This document shows, in pieces, positions 18,660-27,060 of a stretch of DNA of 64,000 nucleotides (positions are counted from its first letter, which is position 1; each line of letters starts with the position of its first letter). A program made the translations under genes and the position numbers. The notes under the pieces were generated by a model that made no database searches, was not told where the DNA came from, and worked only from the letters and a program-made list of their open reading frames with translations. Source of the DNA: Spiractinospora alimapuensis (GTDB lineage: Bacteria; Actinomycetota; Actinomycetes; Streptosporangiales; Streptosporangiaceae); contig NZ_CP072467.1 in assembly GCF_018437505.1 (NCBI RefSeq), positions 868,001 through 932,000 on the forward strand, in the 5' to 3' direction.

Positions 18660-20065
18660 GCCGTCCAGCAGCCGTGCGACGATCCGCCCAGGACACGGTC
18701 GAGCGCGCGCTCCACCTCAGTCGGGCCGACGAGACGATGGTGCTGGTCTCCGAGACCAGCAGCGCGAACCTGCGGTGGGCCAACAACACGCTGACGACCA
18801 ACGGCGTGACACGGGGACGCACGGTCACCGTGATCGCGCTGACCCACGGCCCCCAGGGCACCGCCGCCGGGGTGGTGAGCCGCACCGGAGCACCGGACGA
18901 CGCCCTGGCCGAGCTGGTCGCCTCGGCGGAGGCGGTGAGCCGCGAGGCCGCCCCGGCGGAGGAGGCCCGTCCCCTCCTCACGCCCGAGGACGCCGCGTCG
19001 GGCGACTTCACCTCCGAGGCTCCGGTCACCGACATGTCGGTGCTGCGCGACGTCGCCGACGGACTCGGGGAGGCCTTCGGCCGCGCGCGGTCGACGGGGC
19101 AACTGCTGTACGGCTACGCCGAACACGACCTCACCACCACCTATCTCGGCACCTCCACCGGGGTGCGTCTGTGCCACAGTCAACCGACCGGGACGATCGA
19201 GCTCAACGCCAAGAAACCGGAGTTCGCGAGCTCGACGTGGGTCGGGCAGTCGACCCGCGACTTCGGTGACGTGGACGTCCTCGCACTCGCCGCGGAGACC
19301 GATCGCCGGACCCAGTGGGCGAGCCGCACGATGGACCTGCCGGCCGGGCGCTACGAGACCCTGATGCCCCCGTCGACGGTCGGCGACATGATGATCGACC
19401 TCTACCAGGCGATGGGCGCGCGCGACGCCGAGGAAGGGCGGACCGTCTTCTCGCGGCCGAACGGGGCCACCAGTGTCGGTGAACGGCTGGCCCACCTCCC
19501 CGTGACCCTGCGCAGTGACCCGGCCGAACCGGGCCTGGAGTGCGCCCCCTTCCTGGCCACCGAGCGGACCGGCCGGACGGTGACGGCGTTCGACAACGGC
19601 CTCCCGCTGCGGCCGACCCGGTGGATCGACCAGGGCACGGTCGGCGCGCTCGGTCAGACCCGTCACTCCGCCGACCTCACCGGTCAGCCGGTGACGGGCT
19701 TCGTGGACAACCTCGTGCTGGAACACCACGGCGCGACCCGCACCCTGGACGACATGATCGCCGACACCCGGCGCGGTCTGCTGCTCACCTGCCTGTGGTA
19801 CATCCGCGTGGTCGACCCACAGACGCTCCTGCTCACCGGACTGACCCGCGACGGGGTCTACCTGGTGGAGGACGGGGAGATCGTGGGCGCGGTCAACAAC
19901 TTCCGGTTCAACGAGTCGCCGGCGAGCCTGCTGGAGCGCGCCACCGAGGCCGGGGTCACCGTCCCGGCGCTCTCCCGCGAGACGGGCGACTACTTCTCCC
20001 GGACGGCCATGCCCGCGCTGCGCGTTCCCGACTTCAACATGTCCTCGGTGAGCCAGGCCTCGTGA
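18656..20065 (+). CDS. tldE: TldE/PmbA-type partner subunit
   Basis: 469 residues, starting at the GTG that overlaps the tldD stop as GTGA. It lacks the HExxxH zinc motif, as expected for the non-catalytic partner, and keeps the family folds seen in ANNTLTTNGVTRGRTVTV, FVDNLVLEHHGATRTLDDMI and DPQTLLLTGLTRDGVYLVEDGE. It forms the substrate-enclosing heterodimer with TldD. No peptide precursor or modification gene is nearby, so the substrate is unknown and a general proteolytic task is the safest reading. Confidence 0.88.
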   Translation: MSRPAAVRRSAQDTVERALHLSRADETMVLVSETSSANLRWANNTLTTNGVTRGRTVTVIALTHGPQGTAAGVVSRTGAPDDALAELVASAEAVSREAAPAEEARPLLTPEDAASGDFTSEAPVTDMSVLRDVADGLGEAFGRARSTGQLLYGYAEHDLTTTYLGTSTGVRLCHSQPTGTIELNAKKPEFASSTWVGQSTRDFGDVDVLALAAETDRRTQWASRTMDLPAGRYETLMPPSTVGDMMIDLYQAMGARDAEEGRTVFSRPNGATSVGERLAHLPVTLRSDPAEPGLECAPFLATERTGRTVTAFDNGLPLRPTRWIDQGTVGALGQTRHSADLTGQPVTGFVDNLVLEHHGATRTLDDMIADTRRGLLLTCLWYIRVVDPQTLLLTGLTRDGVYLVEDGEIVGAVNNFRFNESPASLLERATEAGVTVPALSRETGDYFSRTAMPALRVPDFNMSSVSQAS

Positions 20066-20143
20066 CACACGGGACGTTCCCGAGACAACGTCGTAATCGA
20101 GTCTTGATGTACTGAGCGGGCTGTCCGTGTACATTGGGCAACA

Positions 20144-20168
20144 ACGTTCCGATCCCCCGTCGGAACGT
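20144..20168. promoter_or_regulatory. inverted repeat upstream of the small Cys-rich gene
   Basis: ACGTTCCGA (20144-20152) and TCGGAACGT (20160-20168) form a perfect 9-bp inverted repeat with a 7-base spacer, about 110 bases before the start at 20280. TTGATG (20104) and TACATT (20130) just upstream could be promoter elements with a long 20-base spacer. Operator or RNA hairpin cannot be told apart. Confidence 0.4.
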
Positions 20169-20279
20169 GATTGCGGTGTTCCGAGCCCCCGTCGGGCACC
20201 GTGGCGCGACGTCGGGTGGTTTGCCCCCGTAGCCACCCGGCGTCGCCGTTTCCCCTCACCCGGTGGTAGAGCTGTCGGC

Positions 20280-20504
20280 ATGAACGCACCCAGCGAGACC
20301 GACGACCCCACCCCCCGGTGCTCCCGCAAGGACTGCCACGCGAACGCGCGGTGGGTACTGGTGTGGAACAACCCGCGGATCCACACCCCCGACCGGCGCA
20401 AGACCTGGCTCGCCTGTGACGAACACCGCGAGTACCTGGGCGAGTTCCTCGGCCGCCGTGGCTTCCTGCGGGAGACGGTCCCCTTCGACTCCTTCACCGA
20501 GTGA
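20280..20504 (+). CDS. small Cys-rich protein (conserved actinobacterial, unknown function)
   Basis: 74 residues from ATG 20280. Two cysteine pairs, CSRKDC near residue 14 and LACDEH near residue 47, look like a small zinc-binding knuckle; WVLVWNNPRIHTPDRRKTW between them is strongly conserved in similar actinobacterial proteins that are often labelled acetone carboxylase without support. No enzyme motif is present. It lies alone between tldE and pstS. Function not assigned. Confidence 0.7.
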   Translation: MNAPSETDDPTPRCSRKDCHANARWVLVWNNPRIHTPDRRKTWLACDEHREYLGEFLGRRGFLRETVPFDSFTE

Positions 20505-20657
20505 GTCCGGCGCCGACGCCGACCCCGGCGGTGTGTGCCCGCACCTGGACCTCGATCGATCCGGACACTGCCTGACCGGCCAGGGGGCGTGGTCACGCGC
20601 TGTTCACCGGCTGCTAGGTTCGTCTCTGCAAGCTGGTCATCCGTTGGAGAGGAACTC

Positions 20658-21770
20658 GTGCGGCCACGATTCGGGCGATCCCGCGCATTGGGCGGGGCCG
20701 CGCTCACCAGCGTCCTGCTCGCCGGCTGCGGAGGCGACGCGGCGGTACCGCCAGAGGACGCGCCCCCCGTCCCCGACGAGCTGGCCTGCTCCGAGGGCAC
20801 GATCAGCGGAGCGGGTTCCAGCGCGCAGGAGCTCGCGATGCAGGTGTGGATCGCGGGGTACCAGCAGGAGTGCGACGACGCGACCATCAACTACGACCCG
20901 ATCGGTTCGGGCGGCGGACGCAGCCAATTCATCGACGGCGCCGTCACGTTCGCCGGCACCGACGCCGCGCTGCACGGTGAGGAGACCGAGGAAGCGCGCG
21001 ACCGCTGCGCGGGCGCCACTCCCGTCAACCTCCCCGCCTTCGCCGTTCCCATCGCGGTCGTCTATCACGTGGACGGCATCGACACGGGGCTGAACCTCTC
21101 GCCCGAGACCATCGCCGGGATGTTCAACCAGGACATCACCGCCTGGGACGATCCCGCCATCGCCGCGGACAACCCCGACCTCGACCTCCCCGACACCGCC
21201 ATCCAGCCGGTGAGCCGCTCCGACGAGTCGGGAACCACCGAGAACTTCACCGAGTACCTCCACGCGGCCGCCGGCGAGGCCTGGCCGCACGACGCCAGCG
21301 GCCAGTGGCCGATCGAGCCCGTGGAGGCGGGGCAGGGCAACTCCGGTGTCGCCTCCGCCGTGGAGGGCGGCGACGGCATGATCGGCTACGTGGAGGTCTC
21401 CCACGCCGGTGAGCTCGACGCCGCGAACGTCGGTGTGGGTGACGCGTTCGTCGCTCCGTCCCCGGAAGCGGCCGGCCGGGTCGTGGCCGAGGCCACCCCA
21501 CGTGAGGGCAACGAGGAACACGACCTCGCGCTCGACCTGGACTACGGCACCACCGCCGCGGACACCTACCCCGTCGTGCTCATCGCCTACGAGGTCGCCT
21601 GCCTCGCCTACGACGACGCCGAGGAGGTCGACCTGCTCACCGGCTTCCTGTCCTACGTCGTGAGCGAGGAGGGCCAACGCGCCGCCTCGGCCGAGACGGG
21701 GTCGGCGATCCTGCCGGAGAGCGTCCGCGCGGACGTGCGGGCGGTCGTCGACGTCATCACCGTCGACTGA
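20658..21770 (+). CDS. pstS: phosphate ABC transporter substrate-binding lipoprotein PstS
   Basis: 370 residues; catches phosphate outside the membrane for PstCAB. GTG 20658 sits behind GGAGAGGA. A lipoprotein signal ends in LLAGC at about residue 25. Binding-site segments are GAGSSAQELAMQVW, DPIGSGGGRSQFIDG, FAGTDAAL and SRSDESGTTENFTEYL, all typical of PstS. No pstC, pstA, pstB or phoU follows within the window (the next gene is on the other strand), so the gene is solitary here, as some extra PstS copies are. Control by PhoP is common for such genes but no clear box was found. Confidence 0.88.
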   Translation: MRPRFGRSRALGGAALTSVLLAGCGGDAAVPPEDAPPVPDELACSEGTISGAGSSAQELAMQVWIAGYQQECDDATINYDPIGSGGGRSQFIDGAVTFAGTDAALHGEETEEARDRCAGATPVNLPAFAVPIAVVYHVDGIDTGLNLSPETIAGMFNQDITAWDDPAIAADNPDLDLPDTAIQPVSRSDESGTTENFTEYLHAAAGEAWPHDASGQWPIEPVEAGQGNSGVASAVEGGDGMIGYVEVSHAGELDAANVGVGDAFVAPSPEAAGRVVAEATPREGNEEHDLALDLDYGTTAADTYPVVLIAYEVACLAYDDAEEVDLLTGFLSYVVSEEGQRAASAETGSAILPESVRADVRAVVDVITVD

Positions 21771-21842
21771 TTCCACCGCCGAGCCCTCCCTCCGACGGCT
21801 CACCGCTCGGTATTCGACGGAACGCCGCCGGGTCAGGTGTGC

Positions 21843-22517
21843 TCAGGTACTCGGCGTCGCCCGCGCGCCGTCCACCTCGGCGGCGGATTGGGCGCTGTTC
21901 GCGATGGCGCGGCGATGGACCAGGGCCGCACCGAGGGCCAGGGCGCCCAACGCGACGGGAGCGATCGGGGCGTCGTGCACGAAGAACGGCGCCCCGGCGA
22001 GCATGAGGATGAACGCGCCGGTCGAGGCGTGTCCTCCGCGTCGCAGCGCGACAGCGGCCAACACCACCGCCAGGCCCCAGCTCACGCCACCCGCCATCGT
22101 GATCAGCGTGACGGGCCCTCCGGCACCGTCCAGGGGTGCGGTGAAGTCGGTCGTGAACGCGTTCACCTGCTCGGCCACGAGGCGTTGTTCGTTCGGGGCG
22201 AGGTCCTGGGCGCGCACGGCGAGAACCCCGCTGGCGACACCGGCGACCGCGTCCATGGCGGTGTAGGACACGACGAAGATCCCGGCGAAGGCACGGCTCG
22301 CCACAGCGGCGGCGCCGGCCAGTCCGCGGGTGAGCGCCATGACGGACAGCGTCAACAATCCGAACAGTGGCAACAGGGCAACGTGCAGCCCCAGCCAGAG
22401 GAGAGGGTTGTCCATCATCGTGTGGTGGTGGCTCTCCCCTCGGGGGTGGGCGACCAGTACGATCGCCAACACCAGCGGCGCGGCGACGGTCACGAAGCGT
22501 CGGAAGCGTTCGTTCAC
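21843..22517 (-). CDS. membrane protein of unknown function
   Basis: 224 residues from GTG 22517, with six to seven hydrophobic segments (FVTVAAPLVLAIVLVAHP, then PLLWLGLHVALLPLFGLLTL and others). A short His-rich stretch, SHHHTMMDN, follows the first helix and could bind a metal. Downstream parts alternate small residues and a polar loop (APNEQRLVAEQVNAF). No family recognised; the composition is that of an integral membrane protein. It is convergent with pstS and divergent from rtcB. Confidence 0.65.
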   Translation of the reverse strand: MNERFRRFVTVAAPLVLAIVLVAHPRGESHHHTMMDNPLLWLGLHVALLPLFGLLTLSVMALTRGLAGAAAVASRAFAGIFVVSYTAMDAVAGVASGVLAVRAQDLAPNEQRLVAEQVNAFTTDFTAPLDGAGGPVTLITMAGGVSWGLAVVLAAVALRRGGHASTGAFILMLAGAPFFVHDAPIAPVALGALALGAALVHRRAIANSAQSAAEVDGARATPST

Positions 22518-22770
22518 GGCGTGTCCTCTCCCTGTGCTGTCCTCGCTCGCGCCGCCTCACCGCCGCGCGGCTCCTGATGTCTCGGCGGGAACGCTACGCG
22601 GGAGGACCGGGGTCGGGCGTCCCCCGAGGGTCTGATTCCTGGCGTGGTCCCAGCGGGCGCCTCGGGCCGGTACGGGTCCGAGGCACCGAGGCACGCGGAA
22701 ATCCGATTGCGCGTCCTCAGCCCGCTCTGGCTCCATTGGGGTATCCGATGATGGAAATGAGGAGAGAGTC

Positions 22771-23955
22771 ATGTTCTCCGAGGTGTCCGGAGCGCGAACC
22801 CCGATCCGGATGTGGGCCGACCCGGCCACGGTGGATCCCGGCGCGATGCGGCAACTGCGCAACGTGTCCGCGGTGCCATGGATCCACGGGCTCGCCGTGA
22901 TGCCGGACGTCCACTACGGCAAGGGCGCCACCGTCGGTTCGGTGATCGCCATGCGCGACGCCGTGTCCCCCGCCGCCGTGGGTGTGGACATCGGCTGCGG
23001 GATGACCGCGGTCCGGACCTCCCTCACCGCCGAGGACCTGCCGGAGGACATGCGGTCCCTTCGCTCCGCGCTGGAGAAGGCGGTCCCGGTCGGGTTCAAC
23101 GCCCACGACACACCGGTCGACCCGCGACGGATCCACGGCCTCAGGACCGCCGGGTGGACCGAGTTCTGGGACCGGTTCGACACGCTCGCGCCCACGGTGC
23201 TGCGGCGACGGGACCGGGCGGAGAAGCAGATCGGGACGCTGGGTGGTGGGAACCACTTCCTCGAGGTCTGCCTGGACGACGACGGTCGCGTCTGGGTGGT
23301 CCTGCACTCGGGGTCGCGCAACATCGGCAAGGAGCTCGCCGAGTACCACATCAGCCAGGCCCGCGACCTGCCGCACAACCAGGATCTGCCCGACCGTGAC
23401 CTCGCGGTGTTCGTCGCCGGGACCCCGGAGATGGACGCCTACCGGCGTGACCTCTACTGGGCACAGGAGTACGCGCGCCGGAACCGCGACGTGATGATGG
23501 GGCTGGCGTGCACCGTGCTTCGGGACGGCTTCCCGGGCGTCACCTTCCCGGAGTGGATCACCTGCCACCACAACTACGTGGCGGAGGAGACCTACGACGG
23601 AGTGGACGTTCTGGTCACCCGAAAAGGGGCGATTCGTGCGGGATCCGGTGATCTCGGGATCATTCCGGGCTCGATGGCGACCGGCACCTACATCGTCCGG
23701 GGACTCGGCAACCCGCGGTCGTTCAACTCGGCATCGCACGGGGCGGGGCGAGTGATGAGCCGGTCCCGAGCCAAGAAGACCTTCACCCAGGACGACCTGA
23801 TCAGTCAGACCAGCGGGGTGGAGTGTCGAAAGGACGTCGGCGTCCTCGACGAGATCCCCGGCGCGTACAAGGACATCTCCGCGGTGATCGACGCACAGCG
23901 TGACCTCGTGGAGGTCGTCGCGCACCTACGCCAGGTGATCTGCGTCAAGGGCTGA
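22771..23955 (+). CDS. rtcB: RtcB-type RNA ligase/repair protein
   Basis: 394 residues. RtcB seals 2',3'-cyclic-phosphate or 3'-phosphate RNA ends to 5'-OH ends using GTP and manganese. Metal-binding and guanylate sites are seen: MPDVHYGKGATVGSV, GVDIGCGM near residue 72 (Cys), GGGNHFLE, HSGSRNIG, CHHNY, and SASHGAGR near residue 322 with the His that is guanylylated. The length fits the short bacterial form. No archease or RtcA gene is adjacent; bacterial RtcB is often stress-linked and repairs cleaved tRNA or rRNA. Confidence 0.93.
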   Translation: MFSEVSGARTPIRMWADPATVDPGAMRQLRNVSAVPWIHGLAVMPDVHYGKGATVGSVIAMRDAVSPAAVGVDIGCGMTAVRTSLTAEDLPEDMRSLRSALEKAVPVGFNAHDTPVDPRRIHGLRTAGWTEFWDRFDTLAPTVLRRRDRAEKQIGTLGGGNHFLEVCLDDDGRVWVVLHSGSRNIGKELAEYHISQARDLPHNQDLPDRDLAVFVAGTPEMDAYRRDLYWAQEYARRNRDVMMGLACTVLRDGFPGVTFPEWITCHHNYVAEETYDGVDVLVTRKGAIRAGSGDLGIIPGSMATGTYIVRGLGNPRSFNSASHGAGRVMSRSRAKKTFTQDDLISQTSGVECRKDVGVLDEIPGAYKDISAVIDAQRDLVEVVAHLRQVICVKG

Positions 23956-23957
23956 AC

Positions 23958-23984
23958 CGGTGGTCCGTCGTCGACGGGCCACCG
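23958..23984 (+). terminator. probable terminator after rtcB
   Basis: CGGTGGTCCGTCG followed at once by its near-complement (one G-U pair) forms a tight stem starting two bases after the rtcB stop. No T run follows. Confidence 0.5.
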
Positions 23985-24111
23985 CCACACCGCCAGCGTC
24001 GTGGGTGTCGGGGTTTCGTCGCCGCGCCAGAGGGCAATCTCTGGGACGCGACGTCTGATACGCGGGGCCCCACCGCGCACTCCCCCGCGTCGGGAGCCCG
24101 AAAGGCCGTTG

Positions 24112-24717
24112 ATGGGCATGGGTCTGTGGAACGCCGTCCTCCTCAGTGTCCTCGTGCTGCTCGTCGTGGCCGGCGTCACGGCTGGCGTCGCCTGGAGACG
24201 GCACGGTCGTCGACTGCGCGAACGGTTCGGACCCGAGTACCTACGGCTGCTGATGGAGAGCGGGGACCGCCGCAGCACCGAACGGGAACTCGCCCAGCGC
24301 CTACGCCGCCACCGTCGCCTGACCCTCCGACCACTCACGCCGGCCCAGCGGGCGGAGTTCACGCGGGAGTGGGCACAGGTGCAGGAGGAGTTCGTGGACG
24401 GGCCGGAGATCGCGGTCCAGCGGGCCGAGAACCTGGTGGCGCGGATCGCGTCGGCCCTGGGCTACCCGTGCGAGACCGTGGAGCAGCGACTGGACTACCT
24501 GTCGGTGGAGTTCCCCGGGAGTGTCGGACACTACCGCGGAGCCCAGGAGCTCCGCGGCGGCGGAGGTCAGGGCCCACCCAGCACGGAGGACCACCGTCAG
24601 GCCCTGATCCGGTATCGCGACTTCCTCACCCAGCTCCTGGAGAGCCCGGCACAGTCCGGCGACCGACCCAGCGATCCCCCGAACCAGCCACCGCTGGCCA
24701 ATGCGGACACCCCCTGA
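24112..24717 (+). CDS. membrane-anchored protein, first of a related pair
   Basis: 201 residues from ATG 24112. One N-terminal transmembrane helix (VLLSVLVLLVVAGVTAGVAW) is followed by a basic stretch (RRHGRRLRERFG), then a helical domain: LTPAQRAEFTREWAQVQEEFVD and AVQRAENLVARIASALGYP, ending in RYRDFLTQLLE. The same domain recurs in the following gene, separated by 17 bases. Similar proteins are common, uncharacterised actinobacterial genes. A cytoplasmic-facing domain is likely because the basic residues follow the helix. No function assigned. Confidence 0.65.
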   Translation: MGMGLWNAVLLSVLVLLVVAGVTAGVAWRRHGRRLRERFGPEYLRLLMESGDRRSTERELAQRLRRHRRLTLRPLTPAQRAEFTREWAQVQEEFVDGPEIAVQRAENLVARIASALGYPCETVEQRLDYLSVEFPGSVGHYRGAQELRGGGGQGPPSTEDHRQALIRYRDFLTQLLESPAQSGDRPSDPPNQPPLANADTP

Positions 24718-24734
24718 CCCGAAGGAGGACCCCC

Positions 24735-25217
24735 ATGGCCCCCGACCCCGCGACCCCCTCCCCCCGTGACGCCGACGGCGACGCGCCCCGCACCCTCGCC
24801 GGGAGCGGACGACGTCCCAGAACCATCGTTCCGCGCTCCGCGCCCAGCGGCTCCGATCAGGCCCCGCCATCCCCCGACTCCGGCTCCACGGCGGACGCCG
24901 CCAGTGCCACCCCCGCCGCGCCCGCCGCGCCGGCCTCCGATGAGCCCTGGTCCGGCTTCTCCGCCCAGGAGCGCGAGGGACTGCGCGGCCGATGGCGCCA
25001 ACTACAGGGCGACTTCGTCGACGACCCCAACGCCGCGGTCCGCGACGCCGACGCCCTCGTCGCCGAGACGCTACGCACCCTCCAGCAGCGCCTCAGCGAC
25101 CACCACGCGTCACTCGAGGCCCGGTGGACGACCAACGACGCCGACACCGAACAGCTCCGGCACACCATCCGCCGCTACCGCGCGTTCCTCAACACCATGC
25201 TCGCCGCCGGTGACTGA
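24735..25217 (+). CDS. Pro/Ala-rich protein sharing the domain of its neighbour
   Basis: 160 residues from ATG 24735, preceded by GAAGGAGG. The first half is a disordered Pro/Ser/Ala segment without membrane helix. The second half repeats the neighbour's domain in shorter form: LRGRWRQLQGDFVDDP, AAVRDADALVAETLRTLQQRL, and LRHTIRRYRAFLNTML. The two products probably interact through the common domain, one fixed to the membrane and one soluble. Unknown function. Confidence 0.65.
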   Translation: MAPDPATPSPRDADGDAPRTLAGSGRRPRTIVPRSAPSGSDQAPPSPDSGSTADAASATPAAPAAPASDEPWSGFSAQEREGLRGRWRQLQGDFVDDPNAAVRDADALVAETLRTLQQRLSDHHASLEARWTTNDADTEQLRHTIRRYRAFLNTMLAAGD

Positions 25218-25725
25218 CCGGCGGCGCCGACCTGAGCCCGGAGTGACCCGCAGGGCCGACAGGGGGTTCAGGGGTCGAACCCCTGGACCGCGTGGGGCAG
25301 CTCCCCGCCTCCGACGGCGGTCCGGCCCGGTGAGTGCGCCCCGCCAGGCTCGACGCGGCGACTGCCACAGGCCGACCCCTCGGACACCGCGGCCGGCGTG
25401 GGGACGGGCTGCCTCGGGCCAACAGCTCCTGCCGACCAGTGGCCGAGCCCACCACGCAAAGCCCCCCGTGACACGAGCGAGCCCCCGCCCCTAGCGAAGC
25501 GGCGGGAACAGACTCGTCGTCCCCGACGTCTCCACACTCCCGAGCCTCGCCCCCTGGCCAGGCCGCACCGCCGCGCGATAGCCCGCATCACACCAACGTC
25601 CCCCACCCCCATCCCCCCATCAGGGATTTCTCTACCCCGATCAAGGTTTCCGCACATCCAGCAAGTGGATGTACACGTTCACCTGCTATAGCGGGGTCGG
25701 ACCTGCCACGGGACGTGGTTTGACG
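25218..25725. other. gene-free stretch before the IS5 region
   Basis: About 500 bases. Open frames on both strands are Arg/Gly- or Pro-rich shadows without a ribosome site. The last 150 bases are richer in A and T. I see no tRNA, repeat or hairpin that I could defend. Confidence 0.45.
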
Positions 25726-25994
25726 TCATGAGATAACGATGTGGCCTGGGAGCATGTCGCGCCACTTCCTCCCCTCAACCACGGGCGCGGTGGGCGATGG
25801 TGTGATCACCGCAGCATGCTCGATGGAACGCTGTAGAAGCTCCCGACGGGCTGCGCCTGGCGTGACCTCACCAAACGCTGCGACCCTTGGCATTGTGTCC
25901 AAAGCCGCCACCGCCACTGGGCTCATGAGGGCGCCTTCGGCCGCGTACCGCACCACCTGCGGGCCCACGACGACGCTGTGGTCACGTCTGCGTC
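25726..25994 (-). pseudogene. C-terminal fragment of an interrupted gene
   Basis: About 85 codons on the minus strand end at a TGA at 25726-25728. The peptide (for example VVVGPQVVRYAAEGALMSPV, ELLQRSIEHAAVITPSPTAP, WRDMLPGHIV) has balanced composition and looks coding. It begins exactly at the insertion point of the IS5 element (TA at 25995-25996), and no continuation is found beyond the right end, where another transposase remnant lies. The family is not recognised; the assignment as a broken gene is an inference. Confidence 0.35.
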
Positions 25995-26053
25995 TAGGCC
26001 GTGTTTTGTGGAGGGTCTGCGGGGTGGGCGGGGTCTTTGGAACTCTTGGTCTC

Positions 26054-26455
26054 ATGGTTCGACGCCATGAACTCACCGACGAGGAATGGGCTTTGCTCGC
26101 CCCGCTCATGCCCGCCCACCCCCACAAAGGAAAGCGGTGGGCCGACCACCGCAAGGTCATCAACGCGATCCTGTTCAGAACCCGCACCGGGATCCCCTGG
26201 CGGGATCTGCCCGAGCGGTACGGGCCCTGGGAGACCGCCGCCGGGCGGCACCGCCGCTGGTCACTGGACGGGACCTGGGACAGGATCGCCGAACGGCTGC
26301 GTATCGACGCCGCCACCGGCGAGGCCCTCGAGGTCGGCATCGACTCCACCACCGTGCGCGCCCACCACCACGCCGCCGGCGCCACAAAAAAGGGGAAACG
26401 GCCCGGAACGAACCGGACGGATCCGAAGCACTGGGACGCTCCCGGGGAGGACTGA
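26054..26455 (+). CDS. IS5-family transposase, ORF A (N-terminal part)
   Basis: ATG 26054 gives 133 residues if read without frameshift. The start, RRHELTDEEWALLAPLMP, and RTGIPWRDLPERYGPWET are the DUF4096-type N-terminal domain of this group; the first catalytic Asp is in GIDSTTVRAHHHAAG near residue 98. At 26386-26392 lies A AAA AAG in the zero frame; without slipping, translation ends at 26455 after a short tail. The complete transposase needs the -1 shift into ORF B. Confidence 0.8.
   Translation: MVRRHELTDEEWALLAPLMPAHPHKGKRWADHRKVINAILFRTRTGIPWRDLPERYGPWETAAGRHRRWSLDGTWDRIAERLRIDAATGEALEVGIDSTTVRAHHHAAGATKKGKRPGTNRTDPKHWDAPGED
26386..26392 (+). promoter_or_regulatory. -1 ribosomal frameshift site (A AAA AAG)
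   Basis: The heptamer in the codon phase ACA-AAA-AAG followed by GGG matches the X XXY YYZ slippery pattern known from dnaX and several IS elements. A shift by -1 places the ribosome in the ORF B frame, which continues with homologous transposase sequence (SEALGRSRGGLTTKIHL). Confidence 0.8.
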
Positions 26456-26931
26456 CCACCAAAATTCACCTGATCGCCGACAACCGTCGCCGCCCCTTGG
26501 CCATCGCCACCAGCCCCGGCCAACGCGGGGACACCCGCATGTTCGAGCCGCTAATGGCCGCGCTACGGCTACCGCGCAGCGCCGGCCGCTCACGGACTCG
26601 CCCAGACCGTCTACTGGCAGACAAGGCCTACTCCTCATCAGCGATCCGGGCCCACCTGCGCAGACGAGGCATCCGGGCGACCATCGCCCAACCCCACGAC
26701 CAAAGCGCCAACCGCAAACGCAAAGGAGCCAAAGGCGGCAGACCCCCGACCTTCGACCGGGACACCTACCGAAACCGCAACACCGTCGAACGATCCATCA
26801 ACCTACCCAAACAAAACCGAGCAGTCGCGACCAGATACGACAAACGCGCCGCGATCTACGACGGAACCACGCAAATCGCCTCCATCCGGATCTGGCTCCG
26901 CGACCTCACCCGTTCAAAAAACACGACCTAG
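26390..26931 (+). CDS. IS5-family transposase, ORF B (reached by frameshift)
   Basis: About 179 residues after the slip. It carries the rest of the DDE domain: RGGLTTKIHLIADN, the second Asp in LLADKAYSS, and the Glu in RNTVERSINL. Together with ORF A this gives a protein of about 292 residues, the usual size. It has no convincing independent start with a ribosome site, so expression by frameshift from ORF A is the best model. The TAG stop overlaps the target dinucleotide. Confidence 0.8.
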
Positions 26932-26935
26932 GGTC

Positions 26936-27060
26936 CTCCGTTACGGTTGGGGACATCCCCGGCAGTGGCCTGTGCGTGTTCTGGCCGACAAGACCTACTC
27001 CACTCAGACCATCCGGTCCTGGCCGCGTTCACGCCACATCGGCCGCAGCATCCTGAGTGC
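26936..27060 (+). pseudogene. IS5-type transposase fragment
   Basis: A short frame reads RVLADKTYSTQTIRSWPRSRHIG, close to the LLADKAYSSSAIRAHLRRRGI segment around the second catalytic Asp of the neighbouring element. The rest of the gene is missing on both sides. It predates or was split from the intact element next to it. Beyond it, up to 27376, no gene is supported. Confidence 0.55.

Larger units (their letters stand above)
25997..26928 (+). mobile_element. IS5-family (IS427-like) insertion sequence, complete
   Basis: 932-bp element bounded by inverted ends GGCCGTGTTTTG (25997-26008) and, reversed, GGTCGTGTTTTTTG (26915-26928). The dinucleotide TA flanks both ends (25995-25996 and 26929-26930) and is the likely target duplication. 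It contains two overlapping frames joined by a -1 slippery site. The stop codon TAG of the second frame is built from the flanking TA plus the next G, so it lies outside the element. It sits between a truncated host gene and an older IS5 remnant. Confidence 0.8.

Noticed and set aside
18641-20890. 749-codon minus-strand frame over tldE and pstS
   Set aside because: Antisense to two well-supported genes; no ribosome site and no recognisable domain.
25265-25292. Sequence like a tRNA T-arm (GGGGTCGAACCCC)
   Set aside because: No acceptor, D or anticodon stem can be drawn around it; it is a short palindrome only.
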